Source of the DNA: Eutypa lata
Lineage: Eukaryota > Ascomycota > Sordariomycetes > Xylariales > Diatrypaceae
Assembly: GCA_022661535.1 (NCBI GenBank)
Contig: JAKULF010000010.1
Coordinates: 496,001-560,000, forward strand
Reading direction: 5' to 3'
Length of the DNA: 64,000 bases
Shown piece by piece: positions 43,392 through 55,640 of this stretch. Under the pieces are notes generated by a model, which made no database searches, was not told where the DNA came from, and saw nothing but the letters and a program-made list of their open reading frames with translations. Each line of letters opens with the position of its first letter. Positions within the stretch are counted from its first letter, which is position 1. The translations under genes and the position numbers were made by a program.

Positions 43392-43601
43392 ATGTACGTA
43401 TCTGTTTCCCTGGTTGGTTCCAAGCTAAGTAATTATGTATTTTCGAATAGGTGCAAGGCACCCGAGTACCAAACGAAGACCAAGACAATGGCAAACGGCA
43501 CTAGCAAAACGTGGACAACAGTGGTCACTCATGATTGTAACAGCCACACCTGTCCATTATCAACGTCGTATGTGCCGCCTGCCAACGCGAGTTCGGGATA
43601 A
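43392..43601 (+). CDS. Possible small protein, 69 aa unspliced or 50 aa spliced
   Basis: An ATG at 43392 opens a 69-codon frame to TAA at 43599-43601, following a good TATA element. A GTACGT donor overlaps this ATG, and an AATAG acceptor lies about 60 bases on. Splicing from AAAAT to GTGCAAGG would rebuild the start codon across the junction and give a 50-residue polar protein beginning MCKAPEYQTKTKT and containing CNSHTC. Neither form has a signal peptide or a family that I recognise. The evidence is the promoter-like element, splice-like signals and frame continuity only, so this may be chance. Confidence 0.3.
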   Translation: MYVSVSLVGSKLSNYVFSNRCKAPEYQTKTKTMANGTSKTWTTVVTHDCNSHTCPLSTSYVPPANASSG

Positions 43602-46600
43602 AGGGCCATGTATCGCTACGACTGTTTCATGAAGGCTATATCTCATAACAACGAAGAAGCGAACTGAGCTAGATAAGGCTGATGATGATTGGTTCTGCCA
43701 ATGAGGGTGTGATGTCTGCGGCATTCTTAAGATCACGTGCTTGAAGAATTTTATTTCAGAAATTCAATGCTTTCACTTTTATTTACACGACGCTTTGGCA
43801 TTGACATGGCACCAATATATTCCATTATAGGTGACGGACTGCTCGTCTTGCTACTTTTGTCTTTCCATATTCAATACAAAAACACCATTTTCTATATATC
43901 TATATAAGTTACAGCGAATTAAAATTAAAGGCAAAAACTTCTCTCGAATATATTCGTAAATAAGGCTAAGGACTTAAATTAATACAGAATTTTACTCAAG
44001 GAGGGGCGGGCAATAGTTTTCTTCAACTAGTCAGCCTGCTTGACGTTAAACATATCAATACACAGTCCTACCTCCGGTCTACAATCACCCGATAGCGTTG
44101 GTTCGGTGCTTGCTTAATCACCATAGCCCATTGTGGCGACTGGATCTCATGGCCTTTCCATAAGACGTAAAACCCGTCATTGAATCGGTGGGTGAATGGA
44201 TAAAAGGTCCTCGTGAAAGACTACTACCATATTAGCCCCTCTACTTACACTAATCTAAGCAGCAAAGACAGACCAGTAGGTCGGTCTAAGAACAACATAC
44301 AAACCACGTATCACATATTTCCAAGGGTAGCATGTAAAACTCCGACTAGTATAGGACTTGTAGGTGCACTTAGATTCTCCTTCGGCAACCCATGTTGGAG
44401 TTGTATTGAATCGCCACAGAGCGCTTTCGCGTTGAGCGATCGTGAGTATGTAATAAGATATCCTGCTAAACTAGTTACTTCTGGGTACTGATAGGTCATA
44501 GGAAGGATGGAAGGTACTATCACGTATGACAAGACACCATAAGCTTGCAACATGAAAGCAGGTGTCCGGAGGAGTGCCTGGGATCTGACAGACCGCTTGT
44601 TGCAATTCCCTTTGTTTTGTCACTGGCTATTGCATACAAAAACGGAACCGTTATTGCTCTAGTGGCAATAACGCTATTTATACTGCGACACTGACGGATG
44701 TCGAGATTGCATCGATCCTCTAATATGGAAGAGACGATTGTGTTGGCTAATTTGTGATACTGAGTATCGTTAAAGACTGAAGTAGGGGATCTTGAGGAAG
44801 ACGTACACATCATTGGCACCAGATTCTTTTGTGAACTCCTTTGCGACAAATACAGGCTCCATGATCCGACATCCCACTCCATCCCGGCTCAGAAGATTTC
44901 ATAACCTGTTTCTGAGCTCGTAGAAGAACCCACTCTACTTCTTTATCGTCTGATGCTGTTAAGCCTGGAAACTTTCGGGCATTGTTCTGTCATTACCGTT
45001 AGCTTACCGAGGCTTTTGCTATCAATGTTTAATAGGAAAAGGAAATATGTATAGTACCCAGAAATTACCAAACTCCATCGTCTCCTGACGGAGATGGCTT
45101 CGCTGCATGTCAGTGCATATAATCATAACCGGAATCAAGTGAGCCACTCGCATCCAGCGGAACAGTAGTTCGGATTGGACTGTGGAGTTAGCCACCGCCG
45201 CTGTAGTGTGGACAAGTTCAACACTAGGGTGGTACGTGGTTTTTTACCTACTGCACACACAGCCAAAGGTTCACTCCAAAGATTCACTACAGAAATCATC
45301 AAGTTCTAGGTATAATGTATAAAATGGAAATAAATGTGAGCATGCCTGATAATATACGGCTTGAAAGATCTTACAACTACTACAGACCTACTATGGGGAA
45401 CAGAGGAAAGAGATGGGGTCTTATTGGTACTGGTTATTATATGATGCTCGAATAGACAAAGAAAACATGGGTATGATCTTTATATGCTTATTGTATCTAA
45501 TGATATTTGTACTATATCCCAACACAATATCGCCCTGATATGTAATACGATTGTTGGTTCGACCTCGTTGGCACCCGTGAAGGACTCTAAGCAAAGGTAA
45601 ACTATATCTCACTAATAAAGTTTCAATAACGAATAGTAACAATAACCGACTTGATGGAGAACCTCGCGTAGTAGAAGGTGGCTATGTAGTATCTTTGATT
45701 TGCTAGGAACTAAGGGAGCGATCAAGTCCTTGAAGGCATACCTGAAGCCTTGTAAGCCGTCTTCACTAGTAGAGTATCTGGTTGGTAGGATAATATTCTT
45801 GGAGCAATGTAAATGGTCATATGTCAAGAGGAGAATGAGCTCGTTATCAGCGTCTGTTCTGGCATAGAATCGGGGATACCCACCTAACTCACCAAAATGT
45901 AAACATCACTATGCAGTTCTGATGGTTCTGATGCTGCTTACTATTGCAACCTCAATGCTGATCGTAAATCCTTAACTTAGTGGCGGCCTTCAGACATCAT
46001 AGATTAGCCCTGGAATAAAGCTTCAGTACCTTCAGCTAGGGAAGTATGGCGAGGATGAACTTGATTAAAACTGTAAATGGCTAGTGCTAATTATGAGGGG
46101 TGGGAGGCCACATATAGGGGCCTGCCATGCTATATAGTGACCTGTTACGCCCCGAGTGGATGTAAACACGATATACCAAAAAGGTAGAAAGCTACGCTGT
46201 GAAGCGACGCGACAGCGCGCGGGTACACACAAAGATATACACTCGCATCATAACATTAGCTAAATACCTAGATATATCACTTGCTTCGTAAGGCACATCA
46301 CAGCCCCCTCGTGCCTGCAGACGTAACCTGTAGACGTGACTTGTAGATGGTTTTGCTTCGATTGATGGAAGCTGTCTACATAGTTCAAGACAGCCTGCAA
46401 CCCGGTGGAGTAAAGGTAACTATAAAGAACACAATATGTTGGATGTCATATAGGTCTCCAGACATGAGCAGGTTGATATCATTTGTAGAAACTGACAAGA
46501 TAGACCGCAAGGGGGGCCGTAGGCTTACGACGACCGCAGATATGGCAGTGCAAACAGACTTATGGAAATCTAGACGGAAGCAGCCGCTGGAACAAACCCT

Positions 46601-49034
46601 TCGCCACACCCGACCACTTCGCGTGGCGCGTCGTCGTCGCGACCACCATGCTGACCAGACACGACCAGACTGGCAGACCCGAGACTCCACACGACGGTTA
46701 CCACTAAACAAAGTGATTCGGGGTAGGCTCAACGGGGCTAGACGTCCGCGACGGCAGAATATCTATCTAGGACACGGACAACATCCATCTCGATTGCCAT
46801 ACCTATGTCCCTCAGTTGGCGCCCTCAACGGTCGTGTCAAATGCGACCTGCTTACTTATCTCTGTTATATGTCCCTTGACCTGCCTAACTAGTAGTACGT
46901 GTAGACACTGCCTCGTTCCATATGGTATGAGGTTTGCCAAAAGTTGGCCAGGCCAGGGCTTATGACGTTGGAGAGGCGAGTTCAATAGGAAGATCGAGGG
47001 CGGTTATGTGTTAGACACGCACATTTTCCTCTCGTCGAGATTCGCGCTCAGCCTGGAAGGGCGGCCTAGGCACCCTGGCACCCAAGTTAGGCTCATTAAC
47101 TATTGCCCGGCGCGGTGGGCAAGACACTTGTCTTATATAGCAAAGCCACTGCTGGGTCGCCCCCATCCTATTATTGAACCGGGGATTCGACGCAGGTAAA
47201 ACAGGATGGGCCTATTGATGTCATTCATTAGCCTCATCGGCGGCTAGGACAAGATAATAGGACCAATGCCAATGGCTCTCTCTCTCTTCTGTGTCTTTTG
47301 GGTGCTGCATCCATCGTTTGGGACGCTCGGACAGCAACGACGATTCGTCTAATAGCCACCACGGCCGCAGCTGGTATTGTACGCTTGATCGTGATATTAC
47401 CAGATGAATGAATGGGAGGGGAATAGAGATCTCTTTATGAACGCGAATGTATGTCCCCCTGCATTGAACTTGACGCGTGGAGACATTAAGTGTTCCACTA
47501 CTAGTTAAATGGGTTGCATGAAGCGGTACGACCTGTAACTACTATGTATGACTTGGAGCTTGGTTCGTTCGCAGGCCTGGAATACCCAAGTTGGAATTTA
47601 AGTGGTTCCACTCAATTTAGCAGACTGGCAGACTGGCAGACTGGCACACAGGGCAGATAGCAGCTTCAGGGTATTGTACATGGCAGAGGTAAGTACATAT
47701 ATTAGGTACATACCATACATAAGTGAGGGCATGCGGTATGCATTTCCCCTCTTGGTGTAATCTTGGCTTGGCTTCCGACGTGATAATTGGTTGAAATGGG
47801 ATGCGGAACTTGAGGGGCAATGACATGTATGTACATATGTGAGACCCTCCCAAGCCCTCCCAAACGCCGAAGTCAAGCAAATCAAGAGTTCGCCTGTTCG
47901 CCGCCTGTTTGCTTCGGATTTTCCATTCCAACACTGCCAAAAGCATTCCTCTTGAGCAAACATGAAGCTAATGACGCTTAACACACCGATTTGATATTAC
48001 TAAGGGCTTGACTATCTGACTATATATCTCTTAACTATTGTCTGGGGAAGACAAAGAGAGACATAACTACCTAATCACCTGGTAGAGACCTACAAATCCC
48101 CACCTACAAAATAGGTTACCTTCAATGTTCGTACAGATCCATCTTCCCTTTATCCCGCCCCACTTGATAGAGCTTCCCCTTTTCTCTCATTGGAGAATCG
48201 CGGATCCTTTTTATCATTTACACCAACAGCACGCGTCCGTAACACGACAAGTACATTTAACCTGCAGCCAAAGAAACCAAAACCTGCCTGTTTGAGGCCT
48301 GAACGTGCCGATACCAGTTCTTTTTTTGGTTTCCCATTTTAGTTCTGCATGATCTCTTACTTTCCCCTCCCATCCAGTCAGATGCCATAATTGTCTCTTG
48401 TCCTCCAAGACTAAACCCCCTTCTCTGTCTGGTCTAACGCTGAGCGCTTCCTGATTCCGTCTTTGATCTGCTAATCTCGACGTGCAGCGTGCAGAACCTA
48501 AGACAATCTAACCTACCCTACCTGCCTACCTGCGTCTCCTCTTTCCGGGCCGCTCAATTCGCGACCACCACCACCGCCACCATCACCCCTCTAGCTCTCG
48601 GATCTGCCCTCTAACAGAGCGACACCTGGACTCGGCCTATTTGCAATAAGACCTGGGAATTCCCACCATCCCACACCATTTCGCCACTTTTCTCCTCTCA
48701 CCTCGAATTGCTCGCAAAATTCATATTGAATATATACCCCAATCCAATTGCGAAGCAAAATAAACAAACATTAAAACATACAGCTAGTTGGTCCAGGATC
48801 CATCATCATCATCATCATCATTCTTCTTCGTTGTCATTTATCCTCGACACCCGTCATCCTCTTTACCCACAGTTGAATCTTGTTGTCGAACAAGAGTCTC
48901 CTCAAATTGAACCGGTCGAGTCGAATCGGATTGCAAGTGGATTTCCAAGTCGGGGTTTCGATTGGGCATCTGTGGATTTCATCTTTCTTCGCCTAACGTC
49001 GGTCGGTCGGTGACAACGACACCTTGATTCTAAA
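43602..49034. other. 5.4-kb gene desert
   Basis: Mostly AT-rich DNA without coding-type frames. The longest frame, 46347-46892 (+), is Arg-rich with no motif and weak coding character. A segment near 47095-47200 has faint tRNA-like features (a GGTGGGCAAG run and a GGGATTCGACGC run) but no consistent fold. The right 500 bases, pyrimidine-rich with CCTAC/CTGCC units, look like the promoter and leader of the KEN-box gene. Confidence 0.5.
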
Positions 49035-50536
49035 ATGGCTGCCGTTACACGTCAACCATTTGCTCCTCTCAATGAAGCTCGTTTGCAGACATTGACGAGT
49101 TTGAAAAATAGACAGAACTGTAAGTTAATGTGCTCCCGATAGCAAATGAATCCCTGCATCGCTATCAAATTGCCCGATTAGCTGTCTGTTACCTGTACAG
49201 CCTATTCCCGCACTGAACGCGTGACATGCTTGCCTTGGCACCCGTGATTCACAGATCAATTATCCCTGAAATACCCTAAAACAAGCTAAAGAGATCATGT
49301 TGCACCTTACTAAATGACCGTGCAGCGATTTCTACCTCATCTCCCGTAAAACGGAAGGCGTCCGATATCGTAGACACGGATGATTCTGAAAACATTGATC
49401 CCCTCATCTTCTCTAAGCGATCTAAGGGAGCCGATAGCAACAGCTTCTTTCCATCCAAGGATTCCTTCATCAAGCCGGCTTCGTTCATCCTCACCAAATT
49501 GGCTAGCACCAGTAATGTCTCACTCAGCAGTGCGCCCAAGGCGACAACACCTCGCCCGCGGTCGTACCTGAACCCTAAGTCACCCACTAAGATCAACACC
49601 GGGATCGCCAAGTCTACTCCCTTGTCAGCACCTGCTGGACGCTCACCCACCCGCGGCAAGCGGTCCGGAATCCTCTCATCGTCTCGCCGCCGCACTGGCG
49701 GACACTTCCGTGTTGACCCGCCCGCATTTGGACTTTCATCAAGCAAGTCCTCAGCTCCATTCTCACTAGATGCGGCCCTGAAGGGTACGATCGCCGGCTA
49801 CGCTAGCCGTAGTAATGTCTCTTCTTCATCTCTGGTGGGCGCACCATCATCGTCACTATCGTCATCCGCATCGGCTTCTCTGGTTGACCCCCGCAGTCTC
49901 CACGAGCCGGAGAGCAGTAGCAGTAAAACGTCTTGGGACTTCGTGATCCACGAGGACACGCCCGAGCAGGAGATGACCAATCTGTTGCAGCACAGCACCT
50001 GCGTCCTAGATATCAGCTCGGACGAGGAGACTGAGAGTCGCCGGCAGCGCGAGCGCGCAGAGGGCAAGGAGAATGTCCCTCCCGTCGATGACGTCTCGCA
50101 GACCTCGCGCACGCGGTTCGCCAGAATGGCGGCGGCTGACGCGGACGACATGATGATCGAGAAGGAGCGGAGACCGCTCGGGGAGATGGACGTCCGGGAG
50201 TATTACACCGAAGGGTTCGATGAGAGCTCCGTGGTTATCGTCCCCGGTGACGACGACGAGGAGCCGCCGTCAGAAAACCAGCAGCAGCAGCAGCCCTCAA
50301 ACAACGAGCCTGAAATTGCGCCTGAGATGACATCTGCTCCTGCAATTGCACTACCTGAACCGGTCCTCGTCACGGAGGCCGATAAGACGGTAGAGGAGCT
50401 GATGCAGAAGCCCGACGAGCCTGCACCCTGTGCCGCTCTGCTTGAACCTATGGAAGGCACAGGCGAGTGCTTCGAGGTCTGGGAGAGCGGTAGTGCGAAA
50501 GACGAGGCTGAAACTGCCGTTGTTGCGTGCTCATGA
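49035..50536 (+). CDS. Conserved-looking disordered protein with KEN box, 431 aa, two exons
   Basis: Exon 1 (49035-49119) encodes MAAVTRQPFAPLNEARLQTL and onward; exon 2 is 49326-50536. The intron of 206 nt has GTAAGT, ACTAA and GTGCAG signals and splices in phase 1. I do not recognise a named family. The first 130 residues are basic and Ser/Pro-rich, with SPVKRK, SPTKINTG and SPTRGKRSG motifs that look like proline-directed phosphorylation sites and nuclear targeting signals. The middle contains FDIHEDT-like text (DFVIHEDTPEQEMTNLLQ) and VLDISSDEE. GKENVPP near residue 275 is a perfect KEN box, the recognition motif for APC/C-Cdh1 degradation. The C-terminal third is acidic with a short poly-Gln. 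Together these suggest a nuclear, cell-cycle-regulated protein; this is inference from short motifs. The leader before the ATG is long and pyrimidine-rich. Confidence 0.75.
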
Positions 50537-50771
50537 TGACTACCCGATCTGCTTAGGGGCGAAAAGCCCCCCTGCAGCTACGTGATCCAAGATTCACACG
50601 ATTGAATATGACCGTTTTAATCCCTAATGTCTGGTTATGAGTGCAACGGTGGATATAAGGCAAAACAAGCAAGCAATCAGACGGTGTTCAGCGGTGTTTT
50701 TTCTATTCTCTTTTTTCCTACGCTTAGGGTTTATTATTATAGGCGACGGATGGGTTGGTTTCGGTTCGGCC

Positions 50772-50795
50772 CGGTCTGGTCTGGTCTGGTCTGGT
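50772..50795 (+). repeat. GGTCT pentanucleotide tract
   Basis: Four to five tandem GGTCT units in noncoding DNA downstream of the KEN-box gene. Confidence 0.75.
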
Positions 50796-51910
50796 CCAAG
50801 GCGTTCTTTCGGTTGTTTATAAGCTATAGGTACTGGTTTGGTATGCTACTTGTACATATGGGGGGTTTTCCGTCTTCGAAATCATTGTTTGCGTATTGTT
50901 TAAATCCAAGAACCTTTTTCCAATCCTTCACATCTGAGTTGAGAGAGAGAGAGCTCAAGCAAGCTACCAGCTGGCCCCCTTTGCATCGTGACTATGTGAC
51001 TACTTCTAGGGATGGAGGTGAAATCAATTCTCTATCTATTAACATGCTGACATAAGGTCATCCTGCATCCATCTACATACGTAGTCGTTAGTTACCTATT
51101 ATCCCACCCTATCACCAACCCTGCCTACTAACTACCAGTGACGCGTGCTGGGATGTAGGTATGTAGTTAAGATCAAGATTAGACTAGACTAGACCAGGCT
51201 TCTGCACGTCATCCATCTCGCGCTTGAAGATATCGAATAGATAATCGAGAAGGCAATGAATGGTCAACCGACCACTCAACCGAAACAACGCGTCTAACAA
51301 GCGCTTGACGTGCATCAGATGCAGATGCATATACCTGGCACCTAGCTATAGATACCAGGTAGTTACATCCTACCTAACATAAGCCCGGCTGCCCGGGGAG
51401 AGGCAAATGTGAAGAGGGACCCCATTTCACGTGACCCCGCACTTAAACCCGTCAACATGTCAATTGATCGTGTCGTCCCACTTTGGTGGTGTAGTGGGGT
51501 GGGGTGGTGGCACCATTAGTTAGCTAACTGCGTCGGGTGTGCTGTGCTGTGCTTGGTATGAACTTTTCTAATGATCTCGTGCCCATCCTGCCTCGATTCG
51601 CTGCCATGGTGGTTATATATTGATCTGGGTGAAGACATCAGTTTTCCTAAATATACCACTTAGAACTAATTAGTTAGTCTATCTGACAACTCGATTTGAT
51701 CAACTACCTACCCAATTGCACCTTTTTCATTATTTAATTTGATAACACACAACCTTGAAAAGCTACTTACGTAGGTACGTACGTAGCTACTTGCACTTAA
51801 CGAGCAAGGTCTTCCCTGCTGAATAGGTAAACCAACCTTAAGCTTCGTCTCATCTTTCAACCTATCATCATTCATCTCAACGCAAACCCTGGGAGGGTTT
51901 ATAGTGCACG

Positions 51911-51952
51911 ACTACCTACTGCCTACCTACCTACTGCCTACCTACCTACGTA
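51911..51952 (+). repeat. CCTA/CTGC tract before thymidylate kinase
   Basis: Repeated CTAC and CTGC units within the last 100 bases before the ATG at 52000, probably in the promoter or leader. Confidence 0.7.
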
Positions 51953-51999
51953 CAGTGTAGTGCAGTACAGACAATAAATAGTAAATACCAAAAAAAAGG

Positions 52000-54056
52000 A
52001 TGGCCTCGATTAACGATCTCGCCACCGCAGCCACAATAGCATCATCAGCCGTGGCGTTACAACAGTCTGAGGGAGAGGGTCAACAGCAGCAGCAACAGCC
52101 AGCACCAACCGCAGCAATATCACAGGAACGCCCACACACCCCCACGCCATCATCACCATCCATCACTGCAGCGGCTCCCGCACCGCGCACTCCTGCCGCC
52201 GCCGCCGCCACAGTGGGAAAGGGGGGCACGCCGGGACGGTCTTCTGCGTCTGCACCAGCAGCAGCAGCAGCAGCAGCAAGAAACCAGGACTCAATAAAAG
52301 CAGCGGGATCGGCGATGGAGGTGGATATGGAGGTGGAAACACCGCCACCAGCCCCAGAAAAGGCTATTGTTGGCGATGGCGATGCGTCGAATGTTGTTTT
52401 GGCAGCGCCGCAGATCTCGCCCCCGGCCCCGCCAGCGCGAGGTTCGCAGATCTCAGTTGTGGAAGGGGGTAGTAGTGGCGGCGGGGATGAGCATAGTAAG
52501 GAAAGAGAAAGGGAAAGGGGTGCCTCGCCCTCTCCTGCCGTACCTGCGGCGCCTCAGTCGCCAGCCACGGTAGATGGCATGGATGGAATCGAGGAAACGG
52601 GACCGGGCGTTGTTGTTCCCCCTCCTGCCACTATTCCTACCCCTACCACCACTGCCCCTCATCCACCACCCCCTACCACTCCCGCTCGTCCTACCACCAC
52701 CGCCTCTGCGATTAGCGACAGAGATGCGGCTATCGGTAGTAGTAGTGCTGCTGCTGCTAGCAAAGGGAAGGCTAGGATCGGCAGAGCAGGAGGAGAGCAA
52801 CAACAGCCACAGCAGCAAGAACAGAAGAGAAAAGCAATAACGACGATTCCCATGACGATGATGGCCAAGCCGGTGCGCGGCGCCTTTATTGTCTTCGAAG
52901 GCATGGATCGCGCGGGCAAGACGACACAGGCGAAGTTGCTGCAGGTGCGGTTCGTGGAGACCGGGAGGGATGTCCGGTTTTTGCGGTTTCCTGGTGAGTT
53001 CTTTTCTTTTTTTTTTTCTTTTTTTTTTTTTCTCTCTTCTCGTACCTTCTCCTATTCTCGAGTTGGGTAGTTTTTGGCTAATGCGAGTTTGGTTGGTGGG
53101 GTGGGAAATAAAGACAGGAGTACGCCCATCGGTCAGATGATCGACTCGTACCTTAAGGGCGAGTCCGAGATCGAGGACCATGTCATTCACCTCTTGTTCA
53201 GCGCGAATAGGTGGGAGGCTGTGTACGTCTATTTTTTTACTATTTCTTTTTACCGTCCTTGTTCCCTACTCCCTACTCCCTTTAACCCCCCCTATCACCC
53301 CATAATCCTCAACCCCTGCCCTTCAACTTTCCCACAACTCTTACTAACTTCCCCTATCCCCCCCAAAACAGCAACAGGATCAAAGCCGACCTAGCCGCAG
53401 GCCGCACCGTGGTATGCGACCGCTTCTACCACAGCGGGATCGTGTACAGCGCCGCGAAGCAGAACCCGGCCCTGTCCCTGTCGTGGGCCAAGGCGCCCGA
53501 GGTCGGCCTCCCCCGCCCAGACGTCGTGCTCTTCCTCGATCTCGAAGAGGAGGTGGCTAGGCGCCGCGGCGGCTGGGGCGGCGAGGTCTACGAGAAGGGC
53601 GAGATGCAGCGCCGCGTCCGCGAGCTCTTCTGGGGCCTCAGCATGGGCGATTTGGGGAATGCCGTCGCTGCTGGTAGTGGTAGTGGTAGTGGGGCTGCTA
53701 ATACTGGTGGTGGTAGCGCTGGAGGTGGGGCTGGTACGAATGCCGCTACAAATGCCGCTAATATCAATGCTGGCGGCATTAGCGGTAGTGGTGGTGGTGG
53801 TGGCCTTGGTGGGAAGAGCATCAGGAGGGATAGCGGGGGCGTCGGGGGCAGGTTGCTGGGAAATGGGAGTGTGGGCGGGGGTCCTGGGTTCGGCGGCGAG
53901 GACGGCGAGTTCCGGCAGGAGGAGGAGGACATACAGATCGTCGATGCGGATCTGGGCGTCGAGGAGCTGTCCGATAAGGTTTGGGAGGTCGTGCTGCCGA
54001 GGTTGGAGGCGGTTGAGAGGGGTGAGGTTGGAGGTGTGGTTCGGGTTGTTCGGTGA
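52000..54056 (+). CDS. CDC8: Thymidylate kinase with low-complexity extension and insertion, 595 aa, three exons
   Basis: It phosphorylates dTMP to dTDP with ATP. Exons 52000-52993, 53114-53222 and 53372-54056 join in frame (phases 1 and 2; 1788 nt). The P-loop FEGMDRAGKTT lies at about 299-309. Exon 2 starts the RSTPIGQMIDSYL block and has HLLFSANRWEAV; exon 3 has the DRF/Y motif CDRFYHSG and a LID region (RRRGGWGGEVYEKGEMQRRV, about 428-447). The protein is nearly three times the usual length of about 210 residues. Residues 1-284 are Ala/Pro/Gln-rich low complexity, and about 90 Gly/Ser/Ala-rich residues (464-553) split the LID helix from the final IQIVDADLGVEELSDKVW. Three in-frame ATGs at 52852, 52858 and 52861 sit just before the kinase domain, so the real start may be there; the frame is open from 52000. 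The first intron contains long T runs. Confidence 0.92.
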
Positions 54057-55505
54057 TGTGATGGAATGCTTCATTACTTATATAAATAAGGGGAAGTGAA
54101 GGAATAATGCTGTTCGTTGTTGGGTGTGTTCGTCTTTGCTTAGTTAGCTACTAGGTGAGGGGAGAGTAAGGGGCTATATGTATAAGAAGGGCTACCCTTA
54201 TGGGTTCTGTTCTTACAAGATTGAACGACTAGTAAATAATTAATATCAACCCAGAAGCATTTAAGGATCCTTAGGCGTTTTTAGTGATCTTTTGAGATCG
54301 ATGAACGACCGAGTAGACGCATCTTTAGGTCTTGTGATGGCGCTTGCTGGTAAGTCCTCATTATAGCTTAATCTCATTCTTCAGTTATTGTCTTTCAAAA
54401 CCACGCCGTCTACTGTTATGGAAGTTTGGTTCATATGTTTCTGAGTCACATACTGGGAATGTCTATGCTGTCCTCTTCTTGCCAGATTCATGTACATTGG
54501 TTATATAACGACACCGTGACGTAGAGAATTTCCAGGACCTTCTTGTTCATGATCTTTTAATCCTTCAATAATTTAGCGTCGCTGTCTTATGAAACCTTTA
54601 CTCCCTATTCTAATCCATGATTCTATCCTTTTTGTATATTCGATATGTTTTCCGTAGCCCCTCTACTATCTCCCTACTTTGCAATGTTTTTATATCGTGT
54701 CCAGTACATTCGTATTTGTGTATGATCGCCTCGTGGTTGAAGAAGTAATAACCCGATGACTCACTTAAGGTCCTTCGTGAGATCAGCTGGAGCTCTCAAG
54801 GAAAGGGGAAGACAGCTATAGAAGGGCGTTGGGGTGATTACACCCTTTTATGCAGCTCTGTGATGGAGTATAGTCTCTATTTGCACCAAGCCTCTATGCT
54901 GTTTTCTAGATAAGTGCTGCCTATGGTGAGATCATCGTACACTCTGACAATCTTTAGTGCGGCTAACGTGATAGAATAACGTGTTTTATTTCTTTTCATT
55001 ACATATGATATAATATAGAGACACACACACATATATCCCTTCACGTTATCCACATGGCATCCGTACTCACTTTCTTACAAGACATTACTCCCATCAACAC
55101 TAACAACGAGTAACCGCCGTTATTCGAAATATAGGTCAGTTCCATAACGGCAAGCTAAATGGGGGTCGTCCAATCAATTACTTGGCCGCTTAGCATACGA
55201 GGCAAATATATTTCTTCCACCACCTGAACATTTCAGTTATGTAATATTCAACGTTTTCTACCAGGGTGCTTCGTAAAGTGCATTATTTTGCGTGACACAT
55301 ATATACCTTCGCTTTCCGCTTATGGTAAGTTAACAGACATAATACGGTGACTTAGGTATGAATGTGGCACAGCTGTGTTCCAGCCCTGACCCGGGTAGGG
55401 CGGGTTATGTAGCATCGTTTCATGCTTACTAGTTATTTGACCGTAGTACGAAAATAGAAGGAGGTATCAGTGACCGAACCACAACATGCAGAGATTCCTT
55501 CAGCT
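54057..55505. other. Intergenic, no gene seen
   Basis: AT-rich DNA without coding frames of note. It contains an ACAC/ATAT run near 55020-55035. The right end approaches the spherulin-4 promoter. Confidence 0.6.
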
Positions 55506-55523
55506 TATAAAAGCGTATAAAAT
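55506..55523 (+). promoter_or_regulatory. Two TATA boxes before the spherulin-4 gene
   Basis: TATAAAAG at 55506-55513 and TATAAAAT at 55516-55523 lie 118-135 bases upstream of the ATG at 55641. Strong TATA elements are typical of inducible genes. Confidence 0.55.
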
Positions 55524-55640
55524 GGATTCGGTCTTCTAGAACTTCGCATGCAGAAATTCTCGTTAGAATATCTTTCCTCATTTGACGCTTCATCTATATA
55601 CTCAAAAATATAGAAATCCGTCCAGAGACATTGAACAAAG

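Larger units (their letters stand above)
50537..51999. other. Intergenic, no gene seen
   Basis: No supported gene. GGTCT units lie at 50772-50795 and CCTA/CTGC units at about 51911-51952. The frame at 50627-51055 is AT-rich and lacks motifs. The right end is the upstream region of the thymidylate kinase gene. Confidence 0.55.

Noticed and set aside
46347..46892. 181-codon plus-strand frame, Arg-rich C-terminal half
   Set aside because: An ATG is present but composition is atypical, the opposite strand is also open, and no family motif is visible.
47095..47200. tRNA-like fragment with GGTGGGCAAG and GGGATTCGACGC
   Set aside because: Neither strand matches both Pol III boxes properly and no acceptor stem could be formed, so I do not call a tRNA or SINE.
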